A stretch of DNA of 64,000 nt from the NCBI RefSeq assembly GCF_038433465.1, contig NZ_JAESVF010000003.1, positions 186,001-250,000 on the forward strand, written 5' to 3'. Below the pieces are notes generated by a model. The model had not been told where the DNA came from and did no database searches. It saw only the letters and a program-made list of their open reading frames with translations. Below are positions 8,351 to 17,082 of this stretch, one piece after another. Position 1 is the stretch's first letter. Each line of letters opens with the position of its first letter. The position numbers were made by a program, and so were the translations under genes. Source of the stretch: Galbibacter sp038433465. Lineage in GTDB: Bacteria; Bacteroidota; Bacteroidia; Flavobacteriales; Flavobacteriaceae.

Positions 8351-9823
8351 TTATAAACCATTGATATAACTTCCGTAGGGATCTCTAAACTGATAACCTT
8401 CTGTAAATCGGTGTTTACTCAACTTTTTATAAGCTACCAACCCCCAAAGAACTAGCTCTTTAAAAAAGTAACTATCTTCTTCACTTACCGTCGGCTGATG
8501 CTTTTTCAATAAGGTTTCTAAAGGCGTAATTTCTTTTAACTGAGTTTTATAGTATTCATTTGTGGCATCGTCTAACAACTCAAAACCACTTCCTTCAAAA
8601 AACCAAGTAACTATTTCATCATAAGGACTCGGCGTATTAGGACGCTCCAACTTCTCTATTTTAGGGAAATATGTTGGAAATATTGTTTTAATAGCATCAG
8701 AAATTAATTGCTGTGCAACAAAACCTGCTCCCTCCTGCTCGCCTTCATAAACCAATTCTACTTTTCCTGTAATTGCAGGAATTACTCCCATAAAATCGCT
8801 TAATCGTATACTCGTCTGTTCTTCATTATTGCGTAACATTCTACGCTCGGCAGTACTCATTAAATTTTCAAAAGCAGAGATACTTAAACGCGCACTAATT
8901 CCACTTTTACTGTCGATGTACTCACTGTTACGAGCTTCAAATCCTATTTGCTCTAAAACATCATACACTAATGACGGAACGTAAATCGACTCTTTTTGAG
9001 TTGCTTCTAACTTTGCTTCTTGTTGCGTAATTTTTTTAGCAATCTCAATACTTTCAGGATAATGTGTTAAAATCTGAGAACCGATTCTATCTTTTAAAGG
9101 CGTAACAATACTTCCACGATTGGTGTAATCTTCTGGGTTTGCTGTAAATATAAACTGAAGATCCAACGGAAGTCTCAGTTTAAATCCTCGAATTTGAATA
9201 TCGCCTTCCTGAAGAATATTAAACAATGCTACTTGAATTCTCGCTTGTAAATCGGGTAATTCATTGATTACAAAAATACTTCTATTGGCACGCGGAATCA
9301 TTCCGTAGTGAATCACGCGATCATCGGCATACGACAATTTTAGGTTGGCCGCTTTTATAGGATCTACATCACCTATCAAATCGGCTACTGTAACATCGGG
9401 TGTAGCGAGTTTTTCATAGAAGCGCTCGCTTCGATGGATCCAAACAATTCGAGTATCATCAGCGTGTTCTTCAATTGCTTTTTTTGCAAATCGTGAAATT
9501 GGATTCAACGGATCGTCGTTAATTTCAGAACCTTTTACAGCTGGAATCCACTCGTCAAGTAAATCGACCATCTGTCTTGCCAAACGTGTTTTTGCTTGTC
9601 CTCGAAGTCCTAACAAATTGATATTATGTCGCGACAAAATAGCACGCTCTAACTCTGGAATAACAGTGTTTTCATACCCATGAATTCCTGTAAAAGTAGG
9701 TTCTCCACTTTTTATTTTCTTGATAAGATTATCTCGTAACTCATCTTTTATATGTTTTGACTTATATCCAGAGGCAACTAATGTTCCTAAAGTTTTTATT
9801 TTTTGTATTTCTTTATCTTTCAT
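8351..9823 (-). CDS. MoxR-type AAA+ ATPase (magnesium-chelatase ChlI-like)
   Basis: This 490-residue AAA+ ATPase has an N-terminal helical part, a Walker A GLRGQAKT at 72-79, a Walker B-like strand SIFVINELPDL with Asn-Glu at 187-188 in place of the usual Asp-Glu, and sensor 1 FTANPEDYTNRG. It is followed 40 bp upstream, on the same strand, by a VWA-domain gene, the classic MoxR-VWA pair that assembles or activates other complexes using ATP and a metal-dependent adhesion site. In my recollection the INELPDL variant is a feature of this subfamily, so ATP hydrolysis may be retained. No chlorophyll or cobaltochelatase genes are nearby. The client is unknown. Confidence 0.85.
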   Translation of the reverse strand: MKDKEIQKIKTLGTLVASGYKSKHIKDELRDNLIKKIKSGEPTFTGIHGYENTVIPELERAILSRHNINLLGLRGQAKTRLARQMVDLLDEWIPAVKGSEINDDPLNPISRFAKKAIEEHADDTRIVWIHRSERFYEKLATPDVTVADLIGDVDPIKAANLKLSYADDRVIHYGMIPRANRSIFVINELPDLQARIQVALFNILQEGDIQIRGFKLRLPLDLQFIFTANPEDYTNRGSIVTPLKDRIGSQILTHYPESIEIAKKITQQEAKLEATQKESIYVPSLVYDVLEQIGFEARNSEYIDSKSGISARLSISAFENLMSTAERRMLRNNEEQTSIRLSDFMGVIPAITGKVELVYEGEQEGAGFVAQQLISDAIKTIFPTYFPKIEKLERPNTPSPYDEIVTWFFEGSGFELLDDATNEYYKTQLKEITPLETLLKKHQPTVSEEDSYFFKELVLWGLVAYKKLSKHRFTEGYQFRDPYGSYINGL

Positions 9824-9863
9824 GCTGTGTTATATCTTTTTTATACTGAATTCATTTAAAAAA

Positions 9864-11000
9864 TTAACGAATTCGTTTTTTTCGATTGGCTTCATAATCT
9901 TCAAAAATCATTTCTCCAAGCCCTTGCAACCCTGTAAAAAAGGCTTTCCCCTTATTGGCTTCAGTAAAATGACGAATAAATTGCATCAAATAAGGATCTT
10001 GAGCAATCATAAAAGTGGTAATCGGGATGTTGAGTTTACGTGCCTGCCGTGCCATGCTGTAACATTTGTCGACTATATAGGTGTCCAAACCAACACTATT
10101 CATATAATAATCGCCATTAGATTGGCGGATGCAACTTGGCTTCCCATCGGTTATCATAAAAATTTGTTTGTTGGCATTTCGCTTTCGGCGTAAAATATCC
10201 ATCGCCAATTGTAAACCAGCTACGGTATTTGTGTGGTAAGGACCGACTTTTAGATATGGTAAATCTTTAATAGAAATTGGCCAAGCATCGTTACCAAAAA
10301 CAATAATATCGAGTGTGTCTTTTGGGTATCGAGTAGTGATAAGTTCTGCCAATGCCATGGCTACTTTTTTAGCAGGAGTAATGCGGTCTTCCCCGTATAA
10401 AATCATACTATGACTGATGTCAATCATAAGTACGGTGCTCATCTGCGCTTTGTAATGCGTTTCTTCAACAATTAAATCACTTTCATTTAAAGAAAAATGA
10501 TCGAGACCGTTGTTTATTTGCGCATTTTTCATGCTTTCGGTCATTGAGATACGCTCGAGTGCATCACCAAATTGATACGCTCTAAAATCGCCCGTATGCT
10601 CATCGCCTCTTCCCGAGTGTTTGGTACGATGATTTCCACTCGTGCTTTTTTTCAGTTTTCCAAAAATTTGGTCGAGTGCATGTTTCCGAATCAATTGTTC
10701 GGTTTTTGCAGTAATGGAAAATTTGCCTTCCCCTTGCCCTCCATCACCATTTTCTGGGTCGATTTCCTCCTGAATAAACCCTTTTCGTTTTAAGTCTTCT
10801 ATAAAATCGTCAATGGTATACTCATCGTCGGTAAGTTGGTATTCGGTATCGAGTTCTCGAAGCCAATCGATTGCTTCATTAAAATCTCCAGAAGTATGCG
10901 TAATGAGCTCTTTAAAGATTTCGAAGAGTTTTTCGAAAGGAGATTGCTCGGGAGCTTCATATTTTGTAAATATAAATCCTTGTCTTTTACGTGTTTTCAT
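9864..11000 (-). CDS. VWA-domain protein, partner of the MoxR ATPase
   Basis: This is a 378-residue soluble protein without a signal peptide. The N-terminal half is charged and helical with a Gly/Asp linker (GDGGQGEG, 86-92). The C-terminal half is a von Willebrand A domain with the MIDAS motif DISHS at 194-198, the Thr position in HTNTVAG and the Asp of ITDG. It is the first gene of a two-gene unit with the ATPase 40 bp downstream. Family knowledge: the VWA protein presents a metal-binding surface to a client, while the ATPase drives the conformational change. A cytoplasmic chaperone-like role is inferred. Confidence 0.85.
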   Translation of the reverse strand: MKTRKRQGFIFTKYEAPEQSPFEKLFEIFKELITHTSGDFNEAIDWLRELDTEYQLTDDEYTIDDFIEDLKRKGFIQEEIDPENGDGGQGEGKFSITAKTEQLIRKHALDQIFGKLKKSTSGNHRTKHSGRGDEHTGDFRAYQFGDALERISMTESMKNAQINNGLDHFSLNESDLIVEETHYKAQMSTVLMIDISHSMILYGEDRITPAKKVAMALAELITTRYPKDTLDIIVFGNDAWPISIKDLPYLKVGPYHTNTVAGLQLAMDILRRKRNANKQIFMITDGKPSCIRQSNGDYYMNSVGLDTYIVDKCYSMARQARKLNIPITTFMIAQDPYLMQFIRHFTEANKGKAFFTGLQGLGEMIFEDYEANRKKRIR

Positions 11001-11096
11001 AGCTTTATAAAAGTAAGGATTTTTGAGGGAAAATAGCTTATTTCAAGCTATAAGAAGTGTTATAATTTTAATAAAATTTCTCAGAAAAATTTAGCC

Positions 11097-11927
11097 TCAC
11101 AAGAGTTCAGCCTTCAAGCTCTCTAGCTGTTGAGGATATATTTGTCTAATTTCTTCAACATAATCTCTATATCTAAAAATTCCTGATTTATAATCGGCTA
11201 TTGCCTTTTCAACGTGTTTCAATGCAGTAGTCTTATCTCCCAATTTATAATTCAGCAACGCTAAATAATAATTTGCATCGGCGCTTTGCTCTCGATTGTA
11301 TTTGAGCATCTTTTTAAAATTCACTTCAGCATCCTGTAAGTTTCCTAATTCATATTGAGCAATTCCTAAATAAAGAAAAGCTGACGGTTCTATCCAATCT
11401 TCAGTTAAAGTTTCCAATTCAGTATTAATATGCTTTTCAAAAAACACTATGGCATTTGCATAATCTTCAAGTCCAATATACGCTATTCCTCTCCAATAAT
11501 TAACACTATGCCCCTGTGGAGCATCGACAAAATTTGGAGTTAAAATATCACTCGCATTGAAATCTTTAATTGCTCTTTTAAAATCTCGATAAAAATACAA
11601 GTACAAATAGCCACGCATGGGTTGCCAAACTTTTGGGTTGCAGGCAACAGCATTATCAAACAAAGGTTTCCATTCGAACGCCATTCCTCTTTTTAAATAG
11701 GGAACTGATTTTTCTCTAACAGCATCGCAATGCAGAGAGTCTAGTGCTATAATTTCATCAAAAAGTGTTTGTGATGCAGGACTTCCTTGGTATGTATTAT
11801 TAGCTTCCCACTTTTCTTTTGCTAATTCTTTTCGTTCTTCAGTAGATAAATTATTAAAATCTGAAGTAGTGCAACTCAAAGAAATTATAAATAATCCGCT
11901 AAGGCAAAATTTCAACAATCTCTCCAT
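11097..11927 (-). CDS. TPR-repeat lipoprotein
   Basis: This is a 276-residue lipoprotein. The start is the ATG of MERLLKF (an upstream TTG at 11933 is less likely), giving a signal with lipobox SLSC. The mature part consists of helical pairs fitting tetratricopeptide repeats, with alanine-rich segments such as YLGIAQYELGNLQDAEVNF and ANYYLALLNYKLGDKTTALKHV, and Tyr/Trp packing residues. It overlaps the 3' end of the preceding gene by 29 bp, so the two form an operon. Probably an envelope scaffold or protein-interaction module; no catalytic motif is visible. Confidence 0.8.
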   Translation of the reverse strand: MERLLKFCLSGLFIISLSCTTSDFNNLSTEERKELAKEKWEANNTYQGSPASQTLFDEIIALDSLHCDAVREKSVPYLKRGMAFEWKPLFDNAVACNPKVWQPMRGYLYLYFYRDFKRAIKDFNASDILTPNFVDAPQGHSVNYWRGIAYIGLEDYANAIVFFEKHINTELETLTEDWIEPSAFLYLGIAQYELGNLQDAEVNFKKMLKYNREQSADANYYLALLNYKLGDKTTALKHVEKAIADYKSGIFRYRDYVEEIRQIYPQQLESLKAELL

Positions 11928-12444
11928 TTTCAATATTATAAATTAAATACATATAGTAATTGGCATTTTCGAGATACAAATCCCAATTTTCAGACGAATG
12001 CGTAAGCTTTATCAATTGCTCAACCATTTCATCTGCCAAATCAATTCTTTCAAACTCCAAATTCAATTCATTTACTTCCATATCTCCTATTTCTCCATTA
12101 CAATTAATATGAAATCGAAGATTTAGGTAGCCAGTATCGGGATATTCATTATTTTGATATTTTGAAAGAATTTTTTGTTTAAAACTATATTTACTGCCTT
12201 TATAGATTTTTGGAGCAGAACTAGAGTAAGTCCCTACGATACCTGCATCCTCACATAGCTCAAAAGAATCATTTATAATTGTAGATTCAGCATCAATATG
12301 TCCAACATGATAAGGATATTTATCACTATTGACGTTATACCTACCTTCATATTTATAATACAAATACCCAAGACCTGTGCTCATTAAAATTACAATCAGC
12401 AAAGCTATCAGTCCGATTATCTTTATTATTTTTCGATTATTCAT
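11899..12444 (-). CDS. Membrane-anchored protein with TonB C-terminal-like domain
   Basis: This 181-residue protein has one N-terminal transmembrane helix (about residues 8-30) and an extracytoplasmic domain. The segment TGYLNLRFHINCNGEIGDMEV resembles the beta-strand core of TonB C-terminal-like domains that occur in many Bacteroidota envelope proteins, but it lacks the proline-rich linker and YP motif of a functional TonB. It overlaps the TPR lipoprotein gene by 29 bp. I do not recognise a named family. A joint envelope role with the TPR lipoprotein is inferred from the overlap. Confidence 0.65.
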   Translation of the reverse strand: MNNRKIIKIIGLIALLIVILMSTGLGYLYYKYEGRYNVNSDKYPYHVGHIDAESTIINDSFELCEDAGIVGTYSSSAPKIYKGSKYSFKQKILSKYQNNEYPDTGYLNLRFHINCNGEIGDMEVNELNLEFERIDLADEMVEQLIKLTHSSENWDLYLENANYYMYLIYNIENGEIVEILP

Positions 12445-12584
12445 AGAAAAACAGTAATAAATTACAGACGAAAAGCTACAAAAAATATTTTAATGCTGAT
12501 AAAAGATTATTTAAACCTCTGTACAATATAAATGTCAACATAAAGTAAATGCAACCACCTGCATTTCAGTTATTTAATAATAAT

Positions 12585-12777
12585 TTCATTTTTGTCTTTA
12601 CACAAAAACGAAACAAACCTGCCTGCGGAAGGCAGGAAAGTCAAGACGGATTTAAAAAGCATAAGAAAATCTACGGAAACAACCGCCACAGATAAAAAGA
12701 ACTCGCTACTCTCAAACAGCTTTTTATCTATCAACCCACACCGCTTCCTTGATTCTCGATGCTTTTTAAATAGGTCA
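12585..12777 (+). repeat. Interspersed repeat family 1, copy B (with inserted palindrome)
   Basis: This is about 193 bp. It keeps the second hairpin (AGATAAAAAG...CTTTTTATCT), but the loop of the first hairpin contains an extra palindrome, CCTGCCTGCGGAAGGCAGG (about 12619-12637), absent from the other four copies. One arm of the first hairpin is altered (GTCTTTAC). It sits downstream of the LytTR regulator gene and fills half of the 377-bp gap; the rest (12445-12584) shows nothing clear. Confidence 0.85.
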
Positions 12778-12821
12778 TATTTATTACATATCCATCATTC
12801 TTATGTAGCACTCACGTTATT

Positions 12822-13577
12822 TTAACTCAACCAATCCTTAAAATCTTTTACGCGTTCTCTGCTTACAATAATTTCTTGGGCATCAAATTGGTTAAGTTTT
12901 ACCTGTAAACGCGCGTTTGAATAATTTATAATGTCTTTTACGGCATCGATATGAATACAGAATTTTCGGCTCACTCTAAAGAATTTTTCTGGAGGAAGTT
13001 CGTCTTGCAAAGCTTCTAAAGTAGTGTCGAGTAAGTAACTTCGGTTTTGATTGGTGTGTAGGTAAGTACCTTTATTTTCACTGTAAAAGCACACCACTTC
13101 ATCTACAGGAATTAACTTTAAGTGTTGCCCTACTTTTACTGTGAAACGCTTTCTATACGTGCGCTCGATTGGGTTAACCAATAACTTTTTAATATCTTCA
13201 AAATTGAGTTGCACATCGGATTTTACAGGTTGGAAATTTTGATATTTTGTTACAGCTTGCTTCAACTCATCTTCGTCAATAGGCTTTAAAAGATAATCAA
13301 TACTGTTGAGCTTAAAAGCTTGAAGCGCATACTCATCGTATGCAGTTGTGAAAATAATAGCACTCGTAATGGTTACTTCATCAAATATTTCGAAAGAAAG
13401 TCCGTCGGACAATTGAATATCTAAAAATATAAGGTCTGGTTGCGGATTGTTTTTAAACCACAAAATAGCTTCGGCAACCGATTGTAACGTTGTTGCTACC
13501 TCAACATTTAATTTTTCAAGCATTCGCTGAAGTCGTCTTCCTGCGGGCGCTTCATCTTCAATAATAATTACGTTCAT
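12822..13577 (-). CDS. LytTR-family response regulator
   Basis: This 251-residue DNA-binding regulator has an N-terminal receiver domain (acidic pair around EDE at 7-9, phospho-acceptor Asp53 in FLDIQLSDG, Lys98 in LLKPID) and a C-terminal LytTR domain (about 140-250, with VCFYSENKGTYLHT and FFRVSRKFCIHIDAV). It is the last gene of a minus-strand operon headed by a LytS-like kinase. LytTR proteins bind paired direct repeats about 21 bp apart, and such repeats are present upstream of this operon at 15772-15899. Confidence 0.93.
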   Translation of the reverse strand: MNVIIIEDEAPAGRRLQRMLEKLNVEVATTLQSVAEAILWFKNNPQPDLIFLDIQLSDGLSFEIFDEVTITSAIIFTTAYDEYALQAFKLNSIDYLLKPIDEDELKQAVTKYQNFQPVKSDVQLNFEDIKKLLVNPIERTYRKRFTVKVGQHLKLIPVDEVVCFYSENKGTYLHTNQNRSYLLDTTLEALQDELPPEKFFRVSRKFCIHIDAVKDIINYSNARLQVKLNQFDAQEIIVSRERVKDFKDWLS

Positions 13578-13586
13578 ATGCTTTTT

Positions 13587-13916
13587 TTAACGGTTTCTTT
13601 TCAACCATTCTCTTTGTTGTTGTTCTTCCTTTTCTAGATATTTTTTAATTTGTTTTTCTTCCCAATTCCTAGAAAACACAAATCTGGTTCCGAAAACTCC
13701 CCACGCATGAAAAAACAATCCTATTCCCCAGAAAAACAGCGTTGAAAAGGTTCCTAAGTTCCAAAAATCGTGATTATTATAAGTCGACGAAATGTAACTA
13801 TTTACTAAGATATACGTGTTTATAATGATAAAAATTGTGAGGTGCCAGTAAAATCCTTTTAAATTATCTACTCGTTTTTTGGCTATTTGATATTTTTCGT
13901 TTTCGCTTAATTCCAT
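13587..13916 (-). CDS. 2TM-domain protein
   Basis: This 109-residue protein is a single 2TM domain: an N-terminal amphipathic KRVDNLKGFYWHL segment, two transmembrane helices (about 25-45 and 55-80) and a C-terminal Trp-Glu-rich cap (NWEEKQIKKYLEKEE). It lies 9 bp upstream of the LytTR regulator gene and 12 bp downstream of another 2TM gene. The family is common in Bacteroidota and often occurs beside LytTR two-component genes. A role in sensing or modulating the kinase in the inner membrane is inference. Confidence 0.85.
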   Translation of the reverse strand: MELSENEKYQIAKKRVDNLKGFYWHLTIFIIINTYILVNSYISSTYNNHDFWNLGTFSTLFFWGIGLFFHAWGVFGTRFVFSRNWEEKQIKKYLEKEEQQQREWLKRNR

Positions 13917-13928
13917 AATCTAACAAGT

Positions 13929-14240
13929 TTATTCCCAACGGGAGTATTGATTACTTTCGGTGTCTTTTTCCATAAATTCTTTAATTTTTCGCTCCTCCCA
14001 ATTTTTAGAAAATGTAGGATTCCATCCAAAAACCTTTACAGCATTAAACACTATTCCGATTCCCCAAGGAATAACCGACCATAAAAACCACGGATAATTC
14101 CATCCGTCTAACCAGTAATTCACCCCTGCCAAAAATGCATTTATCAAAACATAAGCAGTAAGTCCGTTATAAAACTTTTTAAGTTCTTCAACACGCTCTT
14201 TCGCTCTGAGGTATTTATTTTGTTGTTCTAAATTTTCCAT
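13929..14240 (-). CDS. 2TM-domain protein
   Basis: This 103-residue protein starts at the ATG of MENLEQQNK (a TTG at 14249 immediately after the upstream stop is an alternative). It shares with its neighbours the RAKERVEELKKFYNGL opening, two membrane helices separated by a short Trp-rich turn, and the closing NWEERKIKEFMEKD. It resembles the C-terminal module of the upstream histidine kinase, consistent with tandem duplication. It starts only 9 bp after the kinase stop codon, so translational coupling is likely. Confidence 0.85.
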   Translation of the reverse strand: MENLEQQNKYLRAKERVEELKKFYNGLTAYVLINAFLAGVNYWLDGWNYPWFLWSVIPWGIGIVFNAVKVFGWNPTFSKNWEERKIKEFMEKDTESNQYSRWE

Positions 14241-14249
14241 GGTTATCAA

Positions 14250-15578
14250 TTAAATATCTTTCTCCATAAATTCTCTAATTTTTCGCTCTTCCCAGCGTTT
14301 TCCCCATAGCGGATTAAACCCGAAAGCTTCCATCGCATGAATTAAGAGTCCGAAACCCCACCCCATTGCAGGAAAAATCACCCACGGAAAACTGGTTGTT
14401 CGGTAGTTGAGCCATCCTAAAAATGGAATGATAATTACATATGCGATAAGGTTTCCGTAAAAACCTTTGATGGCATTTACACGCTCTTTTGCGCGACTGT
14501 ATCTTTTATCTTGTATGTATGATTCTTGTGTTGTCATTGTTGCTATTTGTTTTGTTAACATTGGTATTTTCACGATAAAAAAGCGATTGTCTTTTGCTAT
14601 TTCAACAGGGCGAGATGTCAATAAATAATATCGTTGCTGAATATTTGTTAAGCCTACACCACTACTGTGTTTCAATACCGATTTTGGTTGTAAATTATTG
14701 GTAATTACTAAATAATTATTTTCTTCTGAAATAGAAATCTCTAAAGGTTTGCTTGGCGTAACTTGATTGTGTTTTACCGCATTTTCCAACAATAATTGTA
14801 GCGAAAGCGGAACAACCTTGGCATCGCTTTGTAATAACGCATCCGACACCTTAAATACAATGCTGTCTTCAAAACGCATCCGCAGTAAACTAATGTAGGT
14901 TTGCGCAAACCGAATTTCTTCTTCTACCGTAACCAATTCTTTATTTTTCTGTTCCAAAACATATCGATACACCTTGGATAAAGAAGTGGTAAACTTTTGG
15001 GCACTCTGCGGGTCTTCTTCTATTAAACTTGTTAAAACATTTAAACTGTTAAACAAAAAATGTGGGTCTAACTGATTTTTCAAAGCATCAAACTGCGCCG
15101 TAGCACGACCTGCAATTACTTTCTGCTCTTTTACTTTTGTTTCTTGGTTTGTTTTATAAAAAAAGAAAGCCACAAAAAGTACCGAAATTATAATGGTGAT
15201 TATCAATGGAGCTAAATAATTTGCAATGTCTTGCATGGTTAATGAAACTGTAAACGATACATCATACTTCAGCATCAAGATTACAGAATTCAATATAAAA
15301 ACCGATACTAATGTGATAAGCAAGGTGCCTAAAACAAATCGCCAAACAATCGAGAATGAGTTGATTTTTTTACCAAATTTTTTAAACAAAAACCGAATGT
15401 AATTGGCGTTAACAAAGTATAAAACAATACTATACAGCTGGTTTATAAAAAAATTCGTGACCAAATTTTTATCGAACACTAATTCATTTCCGTAGGCAAA
15501 CGACACTATTTTAATGATTAAAAAGATAACCATTCCCAAAAGAAATGCGCGTCCAAAATCTTTAATTATAAGTTTCAC
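14250..15578 (-). CDS. LytS-type sensor histidine kinase fused to a C-terminal 2TM domain
   Basis: This 442-residue membrane kinase has four N-terminal transmembrane segments (about 12-30, 44-62, 80-102, 120-141). A His_kinase region with the phospho-acceptor His173 in NQLDPHFLFNSLN follows, then an ATPase domain with LLLENAVKHN and a G-box SSGVGLTNIQQRY. After the kinase domain (about residue 345) the frame runs on without a stop into a complete 2TM module (SRAKERVNAIKGFYGNL...WEERKIREFMEKD). The start codon is GTG. An internal ATG at the junction (MTTQESY) might give a separate 2TM protein. It is the first gene of the operon with two more 2TM genes and the LytTR regulator. Confidence 0.88.
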   Translation of the reverse strand: MKLIIKDFGRAFLLGMVIFLIIKIVSFAYGNELVFDKNLVTNFFINQLYSIVLYFVNANYIRFLFKKFGKKINSFSIVWRFVLGTLLITLVSVFILNSVILMLKYDVSFTVSLTMQDIANYLAPLIITIIISVLFVAFFFYKTNQETKVKEQKVIAGRATAQFDALKNQLDPHFLFNSLNVLTSLIEEDPQSAQKFTTSLSKVYRYVLEQKNKELVTVEEEIRFAQTYISLLRMRFEDSIVFKVSDALLQSDAKVVPLSLQLLLENAVKHNQVTPSKPLEISISEENNYLVITNNLQPKSVLKHSSGVGLTNIQQRYYLLTSRPVEIAKDNRFFIVKIPMLTKQIATMTTQESYIQDKRYSRAKERVNAIKGFYGNLIAYVIIIPFLGWLNYRTTSFPWVIFPAMGWGFGLLIHAMEAFGFNPLWGKRWEERKIREFMEKDI

Positions 15579-15771
15579 TTGTTGTAATTTGTTTTATACT
15601 TTTTGTTCTTCTGAAAACTTAAAGTTACTTAAAAGCTTTGTAAGTTTCCGTTTTTCTTTAATTCTGAATAATCTTACTAATTCCTCATATGGCTTCATTT
15701 TAAAGTTGACTGTTTCGTTTTTTGATGATTGATGAATTCTTTAAAAACCCTAAGCGAGCATATTAAAAAAG

Positions 15772-15899
15772 AATTGTAAAATGAAAAAAAGTAATTGTAT
15801 CATAATGCTGTTTTGGTTTTACAAGGTCAAAGTTGTAATAAGTTGAAGCCTTTACAAAAAAGAACATTCCGAATTGTAGGATTTTATAGATGAATTGTA
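15772..15899. promoter_or_regulatory. Direct-repeat array, candidate LytTR-regulator binding sites
   Basis: AATTGTA occurs at 15772-15778, 15793-15799, 15872-15878 and 15893-15899, with a variant AGTTGTA at 15831-15837. The two outer pairs are each exactly 21 bp apart, two helical turns, as expected for LytTR dimers (the pneumococcal regulator ComE uses ACAnTTcaG repeats with the same period; the reverse complement here is TACAATTC). The 384-bp gap separates the LytTR operon from the divergent LD-carboxypeptidase gene. The distal pair would sit near -47 and -68 of the promoter at 15929. Confidence 0.5.
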
Positions 15900-15928
15900 A
15901 AAACACACGACGAACCAAAAAAAATAAG

Positions 15929-15936
15929 TAGTTTTG
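15929..15936 (+). promoter_or_regulatory. -7 promoter element of the LD-carboxypeptidase gene
   Basis: TAGTTTTG matches TAnnTTTG. There is no TTG at the -33 position, which fits a promoter that depends on an activator bound to the repeats just upstream. The predicted start of transcription is about 20 nt before the ATG. Confidence 0.45.
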
Positions 15937-15962
15937 AAATTATAATTTACGAGTTAAAAGGT

Positions 15963-17024
15963 ATGAATCGAAGAAAATTTATCAGACGTAGTGCACAAGT
16001 TTCGGCTTTGGCAGTAACCCCAATAGGAAGTGTTTTTGCACAAAATAACACCATACAACCACAAGAAGAAAACAATCATATTCTTCCGAAGCATCTTAAA
16101 AAAGGAGCTAAAGTAGGACTTATTGCTCCTGGTTACGCACTGTCTGATAAAGCATTACAAAATGCCATTACCAATGTAAAAGCAATGGGGTTTGAACCTG
16201 TATACACCTCTCGTATTTCGGGGAATTATGGTTATTTTAGTAATACCGACAAAGCCCGTGTGGAAGACATTCACGAAATGTTTCTCAATCCAGAAATCGA
16301 TGCTATATTTTGTGCGCGTGGTGGCTACGGATGTACACGTATTTTAAAAGATATTAACTTCGATTACATTCAGCAAAATCCAAAAATCATCCTCGGGTTT
16401 AGCGATATTACAGCGCTTTTAAATAGCATTTACCAAAAAACAGGTATTGTAACATTTCACGGCCCAGTTGGAACAACGCTCAACAACGATTTCAACAAAC
16501 TTGAAACCTCTCGTATTTTAGAAAATCCGTCTAATAAAATTATCGTAACTACTGAAAAGTTTTCTGCGAGTACTACGCAATCCGATTCTACTTTCGAGAA
16601 TTATGTAATTACTCCAGGAACTGCAACAGGCCGACTTGTTGGCGGAAACCTCTCGCTACTTTCAGCAATGACAGGTACCGATTTTGATGTAGATTATACC
16701 GATAAGATTGTTTTTATTGAAGAAATTGACGAAGATCCGTATCGTGTAGATCGAATGTTAACACAACTACTCAATTCTAAAACCATGAAATACGCCAAAG
16801 GGATTGTACTTGGGGTATTTAAAGGATGCGACGATCCAAAACGTTCCAATTCTTTTTCTTTAAAAGAAGTTATTTTAGACCGAATTAAAACCCTAAATAT
16901 CCCTGCTGTTTACGGTTTCCCAATTGGGCATGTTGACCACAACATTACCTTGCCAGTTGGAATTGAAGCTCGACTCAATGCCGATACTTACAGTTTGGAA
17001 CTTTTAGAAAATAGTGTTTCTTAA
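15963..17024 (+). CDS. Tat-exported S66-family muramoyl-tetrapeptide LD-carboxypeptidase
   Basis: This 353-residue peptidoglycan hydrolase trims the terminal D-Ala from tetrapeptides. The N-terminus NRRKFIRRSAQVSALAV with cleavage near VFAQ is a plausible twin-arginine signal, so the enzyme probably acts in the periplasm, unlike cytoplasmic E. coli LdcA. Family motifs: CARGGYG, GFSDITALLN (probable nucleophile Ser), GGNLSLLSAMTGT, FIEEIDEDPYRVDRML (catalytic Glu) and PIGHVDHN (catalytic His). It stands divergent from the LytS/LytTR operon, across a gap with paired direct repeats, so wall-related regulation by that system is plausible. tatC is 5 kb downstream. Confidence 0.88.
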   Translation: MNRRKFIRRSAQVSALAVTPIGSVFAQNNTIQPQEENNHILPKHLKKGAKVGLIAPGYALSDKALQNAITNVKAMGFEPVYTSRISGNYGYFSNTDKARVEDIHEMFLNPEIDAIFCARGGYGCTRILKDINFDYIQQNPKIILGFSDITALLNSIYQKTGIVTFHGPVGTTLNNDFNKLETSRILENPSNKIIVTTEKFSASTTQSDSTFENYVITPGTATGRLVGGNLSLLSAMTGTDFDVDYTDKIVFIEEIDEDPYRVDRMLTQLLNSKTMKYAKGIVLGVFKGCDDPKRSNSFSLKEVILDRIKTLNIPAVYGFPIGHVDHNITLPVGIEARLNADTYSLELLENSVS

Positions 17025-17082
17025 TTACAAGTCAACAAGTTAAAACATTTTGATTCTTAGTATTTTATCATACCTTTAACGT

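Noticed and set aside
8351..11000. Magnesium-chelatase for chlorophyll or cobaltochelatase
   Set aside because: No BchH/CobN large subunit or tetrapyrrole gene is in the window; the pair is better read as a MoxR-VWA unit.
12592..12825. Small open frame across repeat family 1 copy B, with related frames in copies D and E
   Set aside because: The frame coincides with the repeat. Copies A and C carry a stop or a frameshift in the same frame (A has TAA right after KTD), and the conserved parts are the hairpins, so coding is unlikely.
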